Assembly: GCF_024181725.1 (NCBI RefSeq)
Contig: NZ_CP028908.1
Coordinates: 3,461,501-3,525,500, forward strand
From: Bradyrhizobium sp. WD16
GTDB lineage: Bacteria; Pseudomonadota; Alphaproteobacteria; Rhizobiales; Xanthobacteraceae
DNA: 64,000 bases
Reading direction: 5' to 3'
This document shows positions 41,764-50,706 of the stretch, one piece after another. Both the position numbers and the translations under genes were made by a program. Every line of letters begins with the position of its first letter. The first letter of the stretch is position 1. The notes beneath the pieces were generated by a model, which saw only the letters and a list, made by a program, of their open reading frames with translations, was not told where the DNA came from and ran no database searches.

Positions 41764-43637
41764 CCCGCGCCGAGCGAGCGGGCGACGTTATAGGTGATCA
41801 GGCTCGCGGCATAGGCGAGCGTGAACATGTAGACGAAGGTCAACGCCATCCAGCGCCAGCCGCCGGTCTCGCGACGAATGACTGCCAGCGTCGAGGCGCA
41901 TTGCGGCGCGAAGATGTACCAGACCAGCAGCGACAGGGCCGTGGCAAGGCTCCATTTGGTGGCGAGCACGGCGCCAATCTGCTCGGCCGCCTCCTTGCCG
42001 CCTTCGATGGAATAGACGGTTCCGAGCGCCGCCACCGCGACTTCGCGGGCTGCCATGCCGGGGATCAGAGCCACTGCGATCTGCCAATTGAAGCCGAGCG
42101 GCGCCAGCACCGGTTCGAGCGTTCGGCCGATCACCGCAGCAAGGCTGTAGTTGATTGCCGGCCCGTCTGCGCCGGTAGGCGGCTGTGGAAACGAGGCGAG
42201 AAACCAGATCAGGACCATCATGGAAAAGATCGTGGTGCCCGCGCGCTTGAGGAACATGAAAGCGCGGGTCGCGACCCCAATGGCAATGCTCTTGACGCGT
42301 GGCAGTTTGTAATCCGGCAATTCCAGCATGAATGGCGCCGGTTCGTAGTCGCGCAGCATGAAGAACTTGACGACAAACGACACCAGCAGCGCGCTGCAGA
42401 TGCCGGCAGCATAGAGGCCAAACATCACCAGCCCCTGGAGATTGGCGAAGCCGAGCACCTGCCGGTCCGGGATGAACGCGGAGATGATCAGCGTATAGAC
42501 CGGGATGCGCGCCGAGCAGGTCATCAGCGGCGCAATCAGGATTGTGGTGAGGCGGTCGCGCCGGTTGTCAATCACCCGCGTCGCCATGATGCCGGGAATG
42601 GCGCAGGCAAAACTCGACAGCAGCGGAATGAAAGCGCGCCCGTGTAGGCCGGCGCCTCCCATGATGCGGTCCATCAGGAAAGCGGCCCGCGCCATGTAGC
42701 CGAAATCTTCCAGCAGCAGAATAAAAAGGAACAGAATGAGGATTTGCGGCAAGAAGACGATGACACTGCCGACGCCGGCGATGACCCCATTCTGCAGGAA
42801 GCTCTGCAACAGACCGCTCGGCAGGACCTCATGCACGACTTGGCCCAGCGCGGCAAAGCCGCCGGAAATCAGCTCCATCAGCGGCTGGGCCCAGGAGAAC
42901 ACGGCCTGGAACATGACGAAGAGGATCAGGCCAAGCAGCAGCAGTCCGGCCACAGGATGGAGCGCGACCGCGTCGACGCGCCGCGTCAAGGTGTCCGGAT
43001 GTTCGGGCTGGGTGATGCAGGCGGCGATGATGCGGTCGGCCTCGCGCTGAGTAGCGCGCAGCTCGGCGATGGTCGGCGGCTGCCAGGCATTGGCGCCACG
43101 TTCGGCCCCGACCTGGTTCATGAGCTCATCGGTCTGCCGCAACAATTGGTCGGTGCCGCCTTTGCGCACGGCGATCGAGGTCACCACCGGGACGCCGAGC
43201 ATCTGCGCGAGGCGGTCGAGATCGACTCCGACGCCGCGGCGCTGGGCAATGTCGAACATGTTGAGGACGACAAGGAGTGGTACGCCGGTGCGCTTAAGCT
43301 CCAGGGCGAGACGGAAGGTGAGGCGCAGATTAGTGGAATCGGCGACGCAGAGCACGAGATCGGGCGTGACCTCGCCAGGGACGCGGCCAAGCACCATGTC
43401 GCGGGTGATTTCCTCGTCGGGGCTGCGGCCCCTAAGCGAATAGGTCCCCGGGAGGTCGACAACGGTGACCTGGCGTCCGGCGGGCGTGGTGAAGCCGCCG
43501 ACCTTGCGCTCGACGGTGACACCCGGGTAGTTCGCGACCTTCTGCCGGCTGCCGGTCAGGGCATTGAACAGCGAGGTCTTGCCGCTGTTCGGCGTGCCGA
43601 CCAGGGCGAGATGCACGGGAGCCGACGCGATGTTCAT
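41760..43637 (-). CDS. feoB: Ferrous iron transporter FeoB
   Basis: 625 residues from ATG 43637. The N-terminal G domain shows G1 GTPNSGKT, G3 DLPGT and NMFD for guanine specificity; the C-terminal part carries the Gate/core membrane segments (ILFLFILLLEDFGYMARAAF, PLLSSFACAIPGIMATR, PLMTCSARIPVYTLII). It moves Fe2+ into the cytosol. It follows feoA by 5 bp. At 625 aa it is shorter than E. coli FeoB (773). Its TAG stop is within a repeat CTAG. Confidence 0.95.
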   Translation of the reverse strand: MNIASAPVHLALVGTPNSGKTSLFNALTGSRQKVANYPGVTVERKVGGFTTPAGRQVTVVDLPGTYSLRGRSPDEEITRDMVLGRVPGEVTPDLVLCVADSTNLRLTFRLALELKRTGVPLLVVLNMFDIAQRRGVGVDLDRLAQMLGVPVVTSIAVRKGGTDQLLRQTDELMNQVGAERGANAWQPPTIAELRATQREADRIIAACITQPEHPDTLTRRVDAVALHPVAGLLLLGLILFVMFQAVFSWAQPLMELISGGFAALGQVVHEVLPSGLLQSFLQNGVIAGVGSVIVFLPQILILFLFILLLEDFGYMARAAFLMDRIMGGAGLHGRAFIPLLSSFACAIPGIMATRVIDNRRDRLTTILIAPLMTCSARIPVYTLIISAFIPDRQVLGFANLQGLVMFGLYAAGICSALLVSFVVKFFMLRDYEPAPFMLELPDYKLPRVKSIAIGVATRAFMFLKRAGTTIFSMMVLIWFLASFPQPPTGADGPAINYSLAAVIGRTLEPVLAPLGFNWQIAVALIPGMAAREVAVAALGTVYSIEGGKEAAEQIGAVLATKWSLATALSLLVWYIFAPQCASTLAVIRRETGGWRWMALTFVYMFTLAYAASLITYNVARSLGAG

Positions 43638-43642
43638 TCCGA

Positions 43643-43921
43643 TCAGCAGGCCACCGTGATCGCCATCGCTTCGCGACGTCGGATGGCCACGGTGACGTTG
43701 TCGACCCGGACCGCGATCGGGTCGCGACCGACCACGCCGTGATGGAGGATTTCGACCCGGGCGCCCTCGACGAAGCCGAGCTCCAGGAGGCGGCTCTCCA
43801 GTTCGGTCGCGGACAGCGCCGACGGGACGCTCTCGGCATCGACAGAATGAATGATGCCGGCAAGGCCGCGTTCGGCCTCGCCGAGTCGGATCTGGGACTT
43901 GAGCTTGGGCAGGGGAGCCAT
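43643..43921 (-). CDS. feoA: Ferrous iron transport protein FeoA
   Basis: 92 residues from ATG 43921 (a TTG at 43951 is possible). SH3-like FeoA pattern: ELESRLLELGFVEGARVEIL, then HGVVGRDPIAVRVDNVTVAI and RRREAMAITV. It assists FeoB at the inner membrane. The feoAB pair stands alone without feoC. No clear Irr, Fur or RirA box was found upstream by eye, though GAATTTAGAGGGATTATAAA near 44010 is AT-rich and may be the promoter. Confidence 0.9.
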   Translation of the reverse strand: MAPLPKLKSQIRLGEAERGLAGIIHSVDAESVPSALSATELESRLLELGFVEGARVEILHHGVVGRDPIAVRVDNVTVAIRRREAMAITVAC

Positions 43922-44100
43922 GCTGGGGATAGCTTTCGATAGTCGATCCAAGGACTTGTTTCGGCCCTACGGCACGGGAAATCAAGCAGGGCGGACGTAA
44001 CGGCCGACGAATTTAGAGGGATTATAAACGATGCCTCCGGATCTGTCGCATCCAGGTCTCTCCGGATGCCTGCGGCCCTGCGCCGAGCGCTGCTAGAGCG

Positions 44101-44312
44101 AGGGGCTTGCCGCAAAGGGCATAGGCAATTGCGAGACGCCACACTAGTAGTGTCCTGTCTCCGAATTACCGCTTCATTTGCCTCACCCTCGCACGGTCAT
44201 TCGGAGACATCAGGACACTAGCAAAATCAAAAAGCTAGTGCGGCTTATGTCTCGCAATTGCCTACAGGGGCTTGCCGCGAAGGGCATAGGCAATTGCGAG
44301 ACGCCACACTAG
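44101..44312. repeat. Palindromic modules: half B, D, linker 1, B (reverse orientation)
   Basis: A right half of B (44101-44147), then D 44148-44221, linker CAAAATCAAAAAG (44222-44234) and B 44235-44312. This is the reverse complement of the B-linker-D composite seen elsewhere. At 44144-44150 the sequence CTAGTAG shows an extra TAG at a module joint. The right-hand CTAG (44309-44312) is interrupted by the IS630-family element. Confidence 0.9.
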
Positions 44313-45559
44313 TCGCTCGCTTCAAATAATTTGAAAGGATGGAGAATTTGTGATTCGATTCGATCGTCTCGACGCGAGCGCCGGAGAGGATCATGGCTGC
44401 GACGGAAATTTCGGTAAAGAAGTATGTTGTGCGGCTGAGCGGCGAGGAACGCGAACAGCTTGAAACGCTGATACGGAAGGGCAAGAGCGCAGCTCAAAAG
44501 CTGCTGAAGGCGCGAATATTGTTGAAGGCCGATGTCTCGGAAGCCGGCGAAGGTTGGAGTGACAGCCGGATCATTAAGGCGTTCGATACCAGCGTTTCCA
44601 TGGTTTACCGAGTGCGGAAGCAACTGGTGGAAGAAGGCTTCGAGGCGGTATTGAGCCGTAAGCAGCGCGCAACACCGGGGGTTGCGCGGATTTTTGACGG
44701 TGAGAAGGAAGCCAAACTGATTGCCCTGGCTTGTTCCGAACCTCCCAAGGGACGCGCACGCTGGACCCTGCGGCTACTGGAGCAAAAAGTCGTAGAACTC
44801 CATATTGTTGATCGTGCCAGCGACTCGACGATCGGGCGGGCACTAAAAAAAACACTCTCCAGCCCCATCGCCGACAGTGCTGGGTCATCCCGCCGAAAGC
44901 CAATAGTGCGTTCGTAGCCGCCATGGAGGACGTGCTGGCCGTCTACACCCGGCCACGCGATCCCGACTACCCGCTGGTTTGCCTGGACGAGAGCTCAAAG
45001 CAACTCCTCGCCGAGACGCGCATGCCGATTCCGATGAAGCGTGGGCGCCCGGCTCGTTGCGATTACGAGTACAAACGCAACGGCACCGCCAATCTCTTCA
45101 TGATGTTTGCTCCGCTCGAAGGCTGGCGCCATGTCAAAGTCACCGATCGCCATACCGCCGTGGATTATGCTCACGTCCTGAAGGACTTGGCCGATGTCCA
45201 CTTCGCCGGCGCCAAGACCATCGTTCTGATCCAGGACAATCTCAACATCCACAGCAAGGCGTCACTCTATGAAGCCTTTCCGGCCCCTGAGGCCAGGCGG
45301 CTGGTCGAGCGCTTTGAATGGCATTACACACCAAAGCACGGCAGTTGGCTTGATCTCGCCGAGTCCGAACTCGGCGTCCTATCGTCCCAATGCCTCGATC
45401 GACGGATTCCCGACAAACAGACCCTCGCCGAGGAAATCGCCGCCTGGGAGAAAGACCGCAATGCCAACCACACCAAGGCAAACTGGCACTTCACAACTCC
45501 CAATGCTCGCATCAAACTCAAGCACCTTTACCCTTCAATCTGAATGAATCGGGCGACTA
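44310..45559 (+). mobile_element. IS630-family insertion sequence, 1246 bp plus TA duplication
   Basis: The ends read inward GTCGCTCGCTTCA (left) and GTCGCCCGATTCA (right), bounded by TA at 44310-44311 and 45558-45559 within CTAG on both sides. TA duplication in CTAG is the known target of IS630. The element lies exactly in the CTAG junction between module B (ending 44312) and module C (starting 45557). Confidence 0.9.
44393..45543 (+). CDS. IS630-family transposase made by frameshifting at A8
   Basis: Frame 1 starts at 44393 (HTH part GWSDSRIIKAFDTSVSMVYR) and would stop at 44917. At 44845-44852 there are eight A; a shift there continues as LQPHRRQCWVIPPKANSAFV into the catalytic frame ending at 45543. 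The DDE triad is visible: Asp in VCLDESS, Asp in VLIQDNLNIH, Glu in DLAESELG. Such A-run frameshifting is usual in this family. Both frames are otherwise intact, so the enzyme may be active. Confidence 0.9.
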
Positions 45560-45631
45560 GTGTGGTGGATCTGACGCGCGTTTGAAGAACTCGCTGCAAT
45601 GCTGAAACGAGCGTCAGATCCACCGCACTAG
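45557..45631. repeat. Palindromic module C
   Basis: Module C with arms GATCTGACGCGCGT / ACGAGCGTCAGATC and CTAG at both ends. Its left CTAG holds the IS630-family right boundary. Its right CTAG (45628-45631) provides the stop codon of the PHA-system gene at 45628. Confidence 0.9.
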
Positions 45632-45954
45632 CCACGCGGTGGCTCCTTCTTCTCGAGCATCCGCTGTCCGCGTTCGCGGATGACGGCCTGGACGCCGTGA
45701 GCCAGTCCCGCCAGCAGCCAGGGCAGGATCACCTCGAGCCTGACATGGTCATCGGCGACGTCGATGGTTCCGCTCGCCTGCTGCCTTAGCGCCGTGATGC
45801 GAAAGGCGAGGCGGTCGCCGCTCCAGATCTCCTCGTTGACCTGCAGTACCTGGCCGTATTGCGACTTGACACTGCCGAGGCCGGCCTTGAGCCGGCGTAC
45901 GGCCTCGTCCCTGCCGAGCTGGTGGGGGATCGAGACGATAAACGGTTGCGGCAC
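45628..45954 (-). CDS. Polyhydroxyalkanoic acid system family protein
   Basis: 108 residues. It begins MPQPFIVSIPHQLGRDEAVR and continues with KAGLGSVKSQYGQ, WSGDRLAFRITALRQQASGT, a beta-rich SRPBCC-like small domain matching the PHA_gran_rgn family found at PHA granule loci. Its biochemical role is unknown. The TAG stop is formed by the CTAG end of a repeat module; otherwise the frame appears complete. Confidence 0.85.
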   Translation of the reverse strand: MPQPFIVSIPHQLGRDEAVRRLKAGLGSVKSQYGQVLQVNEEIWSGDRLAFRITALRQQASGTIDVADDHVRLEVILPWLLAGLAHGVQAVIRERGQRMLEKKEPPRG

Positions 45955-46024
45955 GAGATCACCTTTTGCTCAGAGTTCAGGCTGAACGTCGGCCCGCCGC
46001 TCCTTGTGCGGGGTTCCCGATCAT

Positions 46025-46096
46025 CTAGTGCGGCGTCTCGCAATTGCCTATGCCCTTTGCGGCAAATGAAGCGGTCATTCGGAGACGGGACACTAG
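46025..46096. repeat. Chimeric module: left half of B joined to right half of D
   Basis: The left 40 bp (CTAGTGCGGCGTCTCGCAAT and on through GCGGCAA) are module B. The right 32 bp (ATGAAGCGGTCATTCGGAGA and on to CTAG 46093) are module D. The arms no longer pair. This fits an internal deletion of a B-linker-D composite. Confidence 0.85.
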
Positions 46097-46155
46097 GTGC
46101 GCCGGCAGGGTGCGCAAGCGGGGCGCATGGCCGGGAGGGCCGCAGCGGCGAGATT

Positions 46156-46420
46156 ACCCCGGTGAGCCAGCGTTGCGGGCTGCTGGCCATCGCCAACGTC
46201 ATCGGTGCCACCGCCGGATTGCTCGCTCCGGTTGTGTGATGGGAAACATGGTCCAGGGCGCGGACAGCGCACTGGAAGGTTTTCACCGCGGGTCTATTGT
46301 GTGCGGGATCATCATAGCGACCGGCGGTCTGACCGGCGCGGTGCTCGTGCGTCCCGAGAGCGAAGCGCGCCGGTTCGCGGCCCCGGCCCCCCAGGCGGCG
46401 CTGGCGGCGTGGCCGACGGA
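46156..46420 (+). pseudogene. MFS transporter, C-terminal remnant with frameshift
   Basis: GLLAIANVIGATAGLLAPVV (frame 1, to 46236) continues in another frame as MGNMVQGADSALEGFHRGSI, VCGIIIATGGLTGAVLVRPE, SEARRF. Together they match the last two membrane helices and tail of a major facilitator transporter. The rest of the gene is missing; the remnant begins 60 bp after a chimeric palindromic module. Confidence 0.72.
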
Positions 46421-46452
46421 TCAGGCCGCGCAAACGAGGAGGCTCGAAGACC

Positions 46453-47886
46453 ATGGACATTGTCGGGCTCGCAGCACCTGCGAATGCGATCGAAGCGATC
46501 TTTCATCGTCAACGATCGCTCAGCCGTACCGCTCCACCACCTGACCTCGCCGAACGCCTGGACCGGTTGCGGCGCTTGCGAGGCCTGTTGGCTTCGCATG
46601 AGGAGGCGTTCGCCTCCGCGATCTCCGACGATTTCGGCCATCGTCCGGCGATCGAAACCATGCTGACCGAGACGCTGTTCCTGCTCGGGGAGATCAAGCA
46701 CACCGTACGATCGCTCAAGGGCTGGATGGCGCCACGCCGGGTCGCCACCCAGCTGCAGTTCTGGCCGGCCAAGAACCGGCTGCTGCCGCAGCCGCTCGGC
46801 GTCGTCGGCGTCATCGCGCCCTGGAATTATCCGCTGCAGCTGACGCTGGCGCCGGCCATCGGCGCCATCGCCGCCGGCAACCGGGTGATGATCAAGCCGA
46901 GCGAATTCGCGCCGCGCTTCGCCGGCCTGCTCCGCGAGGCGGTCGGCAAGAGCTTCGATGCGACGGAGCTCGCCGTGACCGGCATCGAGAACGGGGTGGC
47001 CGAAGTCTTCAGCGCATTGCCTTTCGATCATCTGGTATTCACCGGCTCGACGAAGGTGGGCCGTATCGTGGCGGCCGCGGCCGGTCGCAATCTGACGCCG
47101 GTGACGCTCGAGCTCGGCGGCAAGTCGCCGGTGATCGTCGACCGCTCGGCCGATGTCGCGAAGGTCGCCGAGCGCGTCGCCTATGCCAAGCTGCTCAATG
47201 CCGGACAGACCTGCATCGCCCCTGATTACGTCTTCGTGCCGGAGGCCATGCGCGACGCCCTCGCCGAGCAGTTGCAATCGGCGATGACGCGGATGATCGG
47301 TTCCGCCCCCGCGAATCCGGATTACACCTCGATCATTTCCGACCGCCATTATGCGAGACTCGACGGGCTGGTAGCCGATGCCGTCGCCAGAGGAGCCGGA
47401 CTGGTGCAGCCACAAGCTATCGACACCGCGGCCTGGAAGAGCCGGCGCAAATTCCCGCCGACGATCCTGCTTGGTGCGAAGCCGGAGATGGCGATCATGC
47501 AGGAGGAGATCTTCGGCCCGGTTCTGCCGATCATGTCCTATCGTGATGCCGGCGAGCCGATCGCCTATGTCAACGCCCACGACCGTCCGCTGGCGCTCTA
47601 CTGGTTCGGCGAGGATACCGCGACCCGTGACGACGTTCTCGCCCGCACGGTCTCCGGCGGCGCGACCATCAACGATTGCCTGCTTCACTTCGCCCAGGTC
47701 AACCAGCCGATGGGCGGCGTCGGCGCCTCTGGTTGCGGCGCCTATCACGGGCCCTGGGGGTTCGACGCGTTCAGCAAGCTCAAGCCGGTGTTCTACCGCT
47801 CGCCGCTGAACCGCTTTGCCGATGCCTATCCGCCCTATGGTCCCAAGATCGCGCGGCTGATCAAGCTCATACGTTTCGTCTCGTGA
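46453..47886 (+). CDS. Aldehyde dehydrogenase, coniferyl-aldehyde dehydrogenase type
   Basis: 477 residues. NAD-binding FTGSTKVGR, catalytic Glu in TLELGGKSP, catalytic Cys in NAGQTCIAPDYVFVP, and the GVVGVIAPWNYPLQL segment are all present. The C-terminus (YPPYGPKIARLIKLIR) with YPP is typical of CalB-like enzymes. It oxidises aromatic or fatty aldehydes to acids. In relatives this gene often stands next to a GMC oxidoreductase; here only a GMC remnant follows. Confidence 0.9.
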   Translation: MDIVGLAAPANAIEAIFHRQRSLSRTAPPPDLAERLDRLRRLRGLLASHEEAFASAISDDFGHRPAIETMLTETLFLLGEIKHTVRSLKGWMAPRRVATQLQFWPAKNRLLPQPLGVVGVIAPWNYPLQLTLAPAIGAIAAGNRVMIKPSEFAPRFAGLLREAVGKSFDATELAVTGIENGVAEVFSALPFDHLVFTGSTKVGRIVAAAAGRNLTPVTLELGGKSPVIVDRSADVAKVAERVAYAKLLNAGQTCIAPDYVFVPEAMRDALAEQLQSAMTRMIGSAPANPDYTSIISDRHYARLDGLVADAVARGAGLVQPQAIDTAAWKSRRKFPPTILLGAKPEMAIMQEEIFGPVLPIMSYRDAGEPIAYVNAHDRPLALYWFGEDTATRDDVLARTVSGGATINDCLLHFAQVNQPMGGVGASGCGAYHGPWGFDAFSKLKPVFYRSPLNRFADAYPPYGPKIARLIKLIRFVS

Positions 47887-47912
47887 TCGATTGCAGATCG
47901 ATTTTCAAGGCG

Positions 47913-48041
47913 TCGAGGATCTGCGGCATCGCCGACGCCTCGGTGATGTCGACGCTGGTCGGTGGCAACACAAATGCACTGATGATCATGATCGGCGAGG
48001 AGGCCGCCGACACGATACGCACTGCGGCGCGCTCGTGTCCC
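47913..48041 (+). pseudogene. GMC oxidoreductase, C-terminal remnant
   Basis: The segment ICGIADASVMSTLVGGNTNA followed by LMIMIGEEAADTIR matches the conserved C-terminus of GMC (choline dehydrogenase-like) flavoproteins, usually (L)RVxDASVMPTLVxGNTNAP. Only about 40 codons remain. The remnant starts 27 bp after the aldehyde dehydrogenase stop and is cut off by half of a palindromic module. Confidence 0.8.
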
Positions 48042-48087
48042 TACAGGGGGTGCCGCAATGGCGGTAGGCAATTGCGAGACGCCGCAG
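48040..48087. repeat. Right half of palindromic module B
   Basis: CTACAGGGGGTGCCGCAATG and the arm GGTAGGCAATTGCGAGACGC remain; the left arm and the outer CTAG are gone (ends GCCGCAGTT). It lies at the truncated end of the GMC remnant. Confidence 0.75.
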
Positions 48088-48094
48088 TTGACGC

Positions 48095-49294
48095 TCAGTT
48101 GGCGACGGCGCCGCCGGCGAGCCAGGAGGCGATGGTGGCTCGCTCGTCCGGCGTCATTTCGGTGACGTTGCCTGGGGGCATGGCGTTCGACCATGCGGCG
48201 TTGCGGCCGATCAGCCGCGCATTGCGCTTGATGTGGGACGCGTCGTCGAGAAGGATGTCTTTCGGCGCGGTTGTGATCGAAGACCAGACTGGCTCGGCGG
48301 CGTGGCACATGCTGCATCTGGAAGACACGATGTCCGCGACCTCGCTGAAGGGCGGCGTCGGTGCGGTGGACGTCTTGGCGTTGCGGGGGCCCGCCGCTGA
48401 CAGCCAGCCAATCGCCAGCATGCCGGCTGCGGCGACCGCCCAGACCCACCAAGGCGACTTCTTGCCGGCGTGGCGGGCATTGAAAAAGTGCCGGATCACC
48501 GGACCGAGCAACAGCACGACGGCGACAATCAGCCAATTGTAGCGCGTGCCGAACAGCAACGGATAATGATTGCTGATCATCAGCACAACGACCGGGAGCG
48601 TCAGGTAGTTGTTGTGCACGGATCGCAGCTTGCCGGCCTTGCCCCATTTCGGATCTGGGGGCTGACCGGCGAGCAGGGCTGCGACAATCTTCTTCTGGTT
48701 TGGGATGATCGTAAGGAAGACGTTGGCGACCATGATCGTGCCGACGATGGCGCCGATCTGGTTGAAGGCGCCGCGGCCCGAGAGGATGTGGGTAAAGGCG
48801 TAGGCAAGCGCCACCAGGAAGACGTAGCCGCCGATCGCGAAGGCGCGCTCGTGACGGGCGAGGCCGCTGCGGCAGGCGCCTTCGTAGAGCAGGAACGCCA
48901 GAGCCAGACTGCAGAAGGAGAATGCGGCGGCCTGACCGGGCGTGAGGTCGAGCACGCTTTTGTCGACCAGGAATAATTCGGCATCGAGATAGTAGACGAC
49001 CACCATGAGCACGAAGCCAGACAGCCAGGTAGTATAGGCCTCCCATTTGAACCAGGTCAGCTCATCCGGCATCGATTTTGGCGCGACGAGGTATTTTACG
49101 ATCCGATAGAAGCCGCCACCATGCACCTGCCATGCTTCGCCGGCGACGCCTTCGGGCAGATCCCCGCTTGGTTTGAGGCTGAGGTCAAGATGGATGAAAT
49201 AGAATGAGCTGCCGATCCAGCCCATGGCGGCCACCACATGCAGCCAGCGGAAAATGAGGCTCGCCCATTCCGTGATGACGGAGTCCCACATCAT
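48095..49294 (-). CDS. puuD: Urate hydroxylase PuuD (membrane protein with C-terminal cytochrome c domain)
   Basis: 399 residues from ATGATG at 49294. An N-terminal membrane domain with about eight helices (WLHVVAAMGWIGSSFYFIHL; DUF989-type) is followed by a C-terminal cytochrome c domain with CSMCH. PuuD oxidises urate to 5-hydroxyisourate, passing electrons to the bound haem. Other ureide-pathway genes are not adjacent. An in-frame extension to 49513 is antisense noise. Confidence 0.9.
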   Translation of the reverse strand: MMWDSVITEWASLIFRWLHVVAAMGWIGSSFYFIHLDLSLKPSGDLPEGVAGEAWQVHGGGFYRIVKYLVAPKSMPDELTWFKWEAYTTWLSGFVLMVVVYYLDAELFLVDKSVLDLTPGQAAAFSFCSLALAFLLYEGACRSGLARHERAFAIGGYVFLVALAYAFTHILSGRGAFNQIGAIVGTIMVANVFLTIIPNQKKIVAALLAGQPPDPKWGKAGKLRSVHNNYLTLPVVVLMISNHYPLLFGTRYNWLIVAVVLLLGPVIRHFFNARHAGKKSPWWVWAVAAAGMLAIGWLSAAGPRNAKTSTAPTPPFSEVADIVSSRCSMCHAAEPVWSSITTAPKDILLDDASHIKRNARLIGRNAAWSNAMPPGNVTEMTPDERATIASWLAGGAVAN

Positions 49295-49482
49295 TCGACA
49301 GTCCAGTCCTTGTAGTTTCGTTCGGCATTGCAGTGGGCGCGGCGGCGGCCCGTGGGATGCCGGATATGGAGGGAGGGGGCGGCGGCCTTGACCCGGCAGG
49401 CCGTCTTCCAGACAACAAGTGTCCGGCATAAATACCGAAAGCGCAAGCTGCCCCGTCCGGGCGGTCAACAGCGGGATACTCC

Positions 49483-50520
49483 ATGCTCCAGCTCGAATTC
49501 GGCCTTGATACATTCGGCGACGTGACCACAGCGAACGGCGTGCTGCAATCGCAGGCGCAAGTGATCCGCGATGTTATCGAAGAGGCAGCGCTTGCCGACG
49601 AATTGGGCATCGATTTCATCGGCGTGGGCGAGCACCATCGCGCCGATTTCGCAGTCTCCGCCCCGGAAGTCGTGCTGGCCGCGATCGCCGGGCAGACGCG
49701 CCGCATCCGGCTCGGTTCGGCGGTGACGGTGCTGAGCTCGGATGACCCGGTGCGGGTCTTCCAGCGCTTCTCCACGCTCGATGCAGCTTCCTCTGGTCGC
49801 GCCGAGGTCATCGTCGGTCGCGGCTCATTTATCGAGTCGTTTCCGCTGTTCGGGTATCGGCTGGATCAATATGAAACGCTCTTCGAGGAGAAGTTGGAGC
49901 TCTTTGTTGCTCTGCTGCGCAACAAGGAGGTGACCTGGAGTGGCAGCGTGCGGGCGCCGCTTGACCACCAGAGGGTCTTTCCGCCGGTAGAGGAGCGCGC
50001 CGACCGGCGCGAACTCACCACCTGGGTCGGCGTGGGTGGCAGCCCGGAGTCGGTGGTGCGGGCGGTGAATTACGACCTGCCGATGCTGCTCGCGATCATC
50101 GGCGGCGAGCCCGCGCGCTTCAAATCCTATGTCGATCTCTATCATCGCGCGTATGCGGAGTCCGGCCGGAAGCCGCGGCGCATCGGCGTCCATTCTCCGG
50201 GCTATGTCGCCGATTCCGACGCGCAGGCTCGCGAAGAGATGTGGCCGGATTACAAGATCATGCGCGACCGCATCGGTGCCGAGCGGGGCTGGCCGCCGAT
50301 GCAGTCCGGCGAGTTTTCCCGGGAGATCGAGCGCGGCTCGCTCTATGTCGGCAGCCCGGAAACGGTGGCGCGCAAGATCGCGGCAACGATGAGAACGCTG
50401 GGCGCAACCCGTTTCCAGCTGAAATATTCGGCCGGGCCGCTGGCGCATTCCCGCCTGCTGCATAGTATCGAGCTCTATGGTCGCAAGGTGATCCCGCTGG
50501 TGCGGGACATGCTCGGCTGA
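49483..50520 (+). CDS. LLM-class flavin-dependent oxidoreductase
   Basis: 345 residues. It begins LQLEFGLDTFGDVTTANGVL and shows the luciferase-like TIM-barrel sequence: FIGVGEHHRADFAVSAPEVV, IRLGSAVTVLSSDDPVRVFQ, GRAEVIVGRGSF, and the late YVGSPETVARKI. These enzymes use FMN (or F420 in some bacteria); the substrate cannot be told. It is divergent from puuD with a 188-bp gap. Confidence 0.9.
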   Translation: MLQLEFGLDTFGDVTTANGVLQSQAQVIRDVIEEAALADELGIDFIGVGEHHRADFAVSAPEVVLAAIAGQTRRIRLGSAVTVLSSDDPVRVFQRFSTLDAASSGRAEVIVGRGSFIESFPLFGYRLDQYETLFEEKLELFVALLRNKEVTWSGSVRAPLDHQRVFPPVEERADRRELTTWVGVGGSPESVVRAVNYDLPMLLAIIGGEPARFKSYVDLYHRAYAESGRKPRRIGVHSPGYVADSDAQAREEMWPDYKIMRDRIGAERGWPPMQSGEFSREIERGSLYVGSPETVARKIAATMRTLGATRFQLKYSAGPLAHSRLLHSIELYGRKVIPLVRDMLG

Positions 50521-50706
50521 GATCTTCGCGGGGAATCTCCTGGTCCGCGCGCACGGCAGGCGAGCGCGGACAAGGGCTCAGTGCTTCCCGCCCGCACGAG
50601 CGCCATCCGGGCGATTGCCGGTCGAGGTAGGACAACGATCCCGACACATCGATCGATCAGCGTTGATCGCCCGAGGATAAAACCGTCAACCAAAGGGAGT
50701 GCGCCA

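Noticed and set aside
46312-47748. Long open frame on minus (478 codons)
   Set aside because: Antisense to the aldehyde dehydrogenase; no family features.
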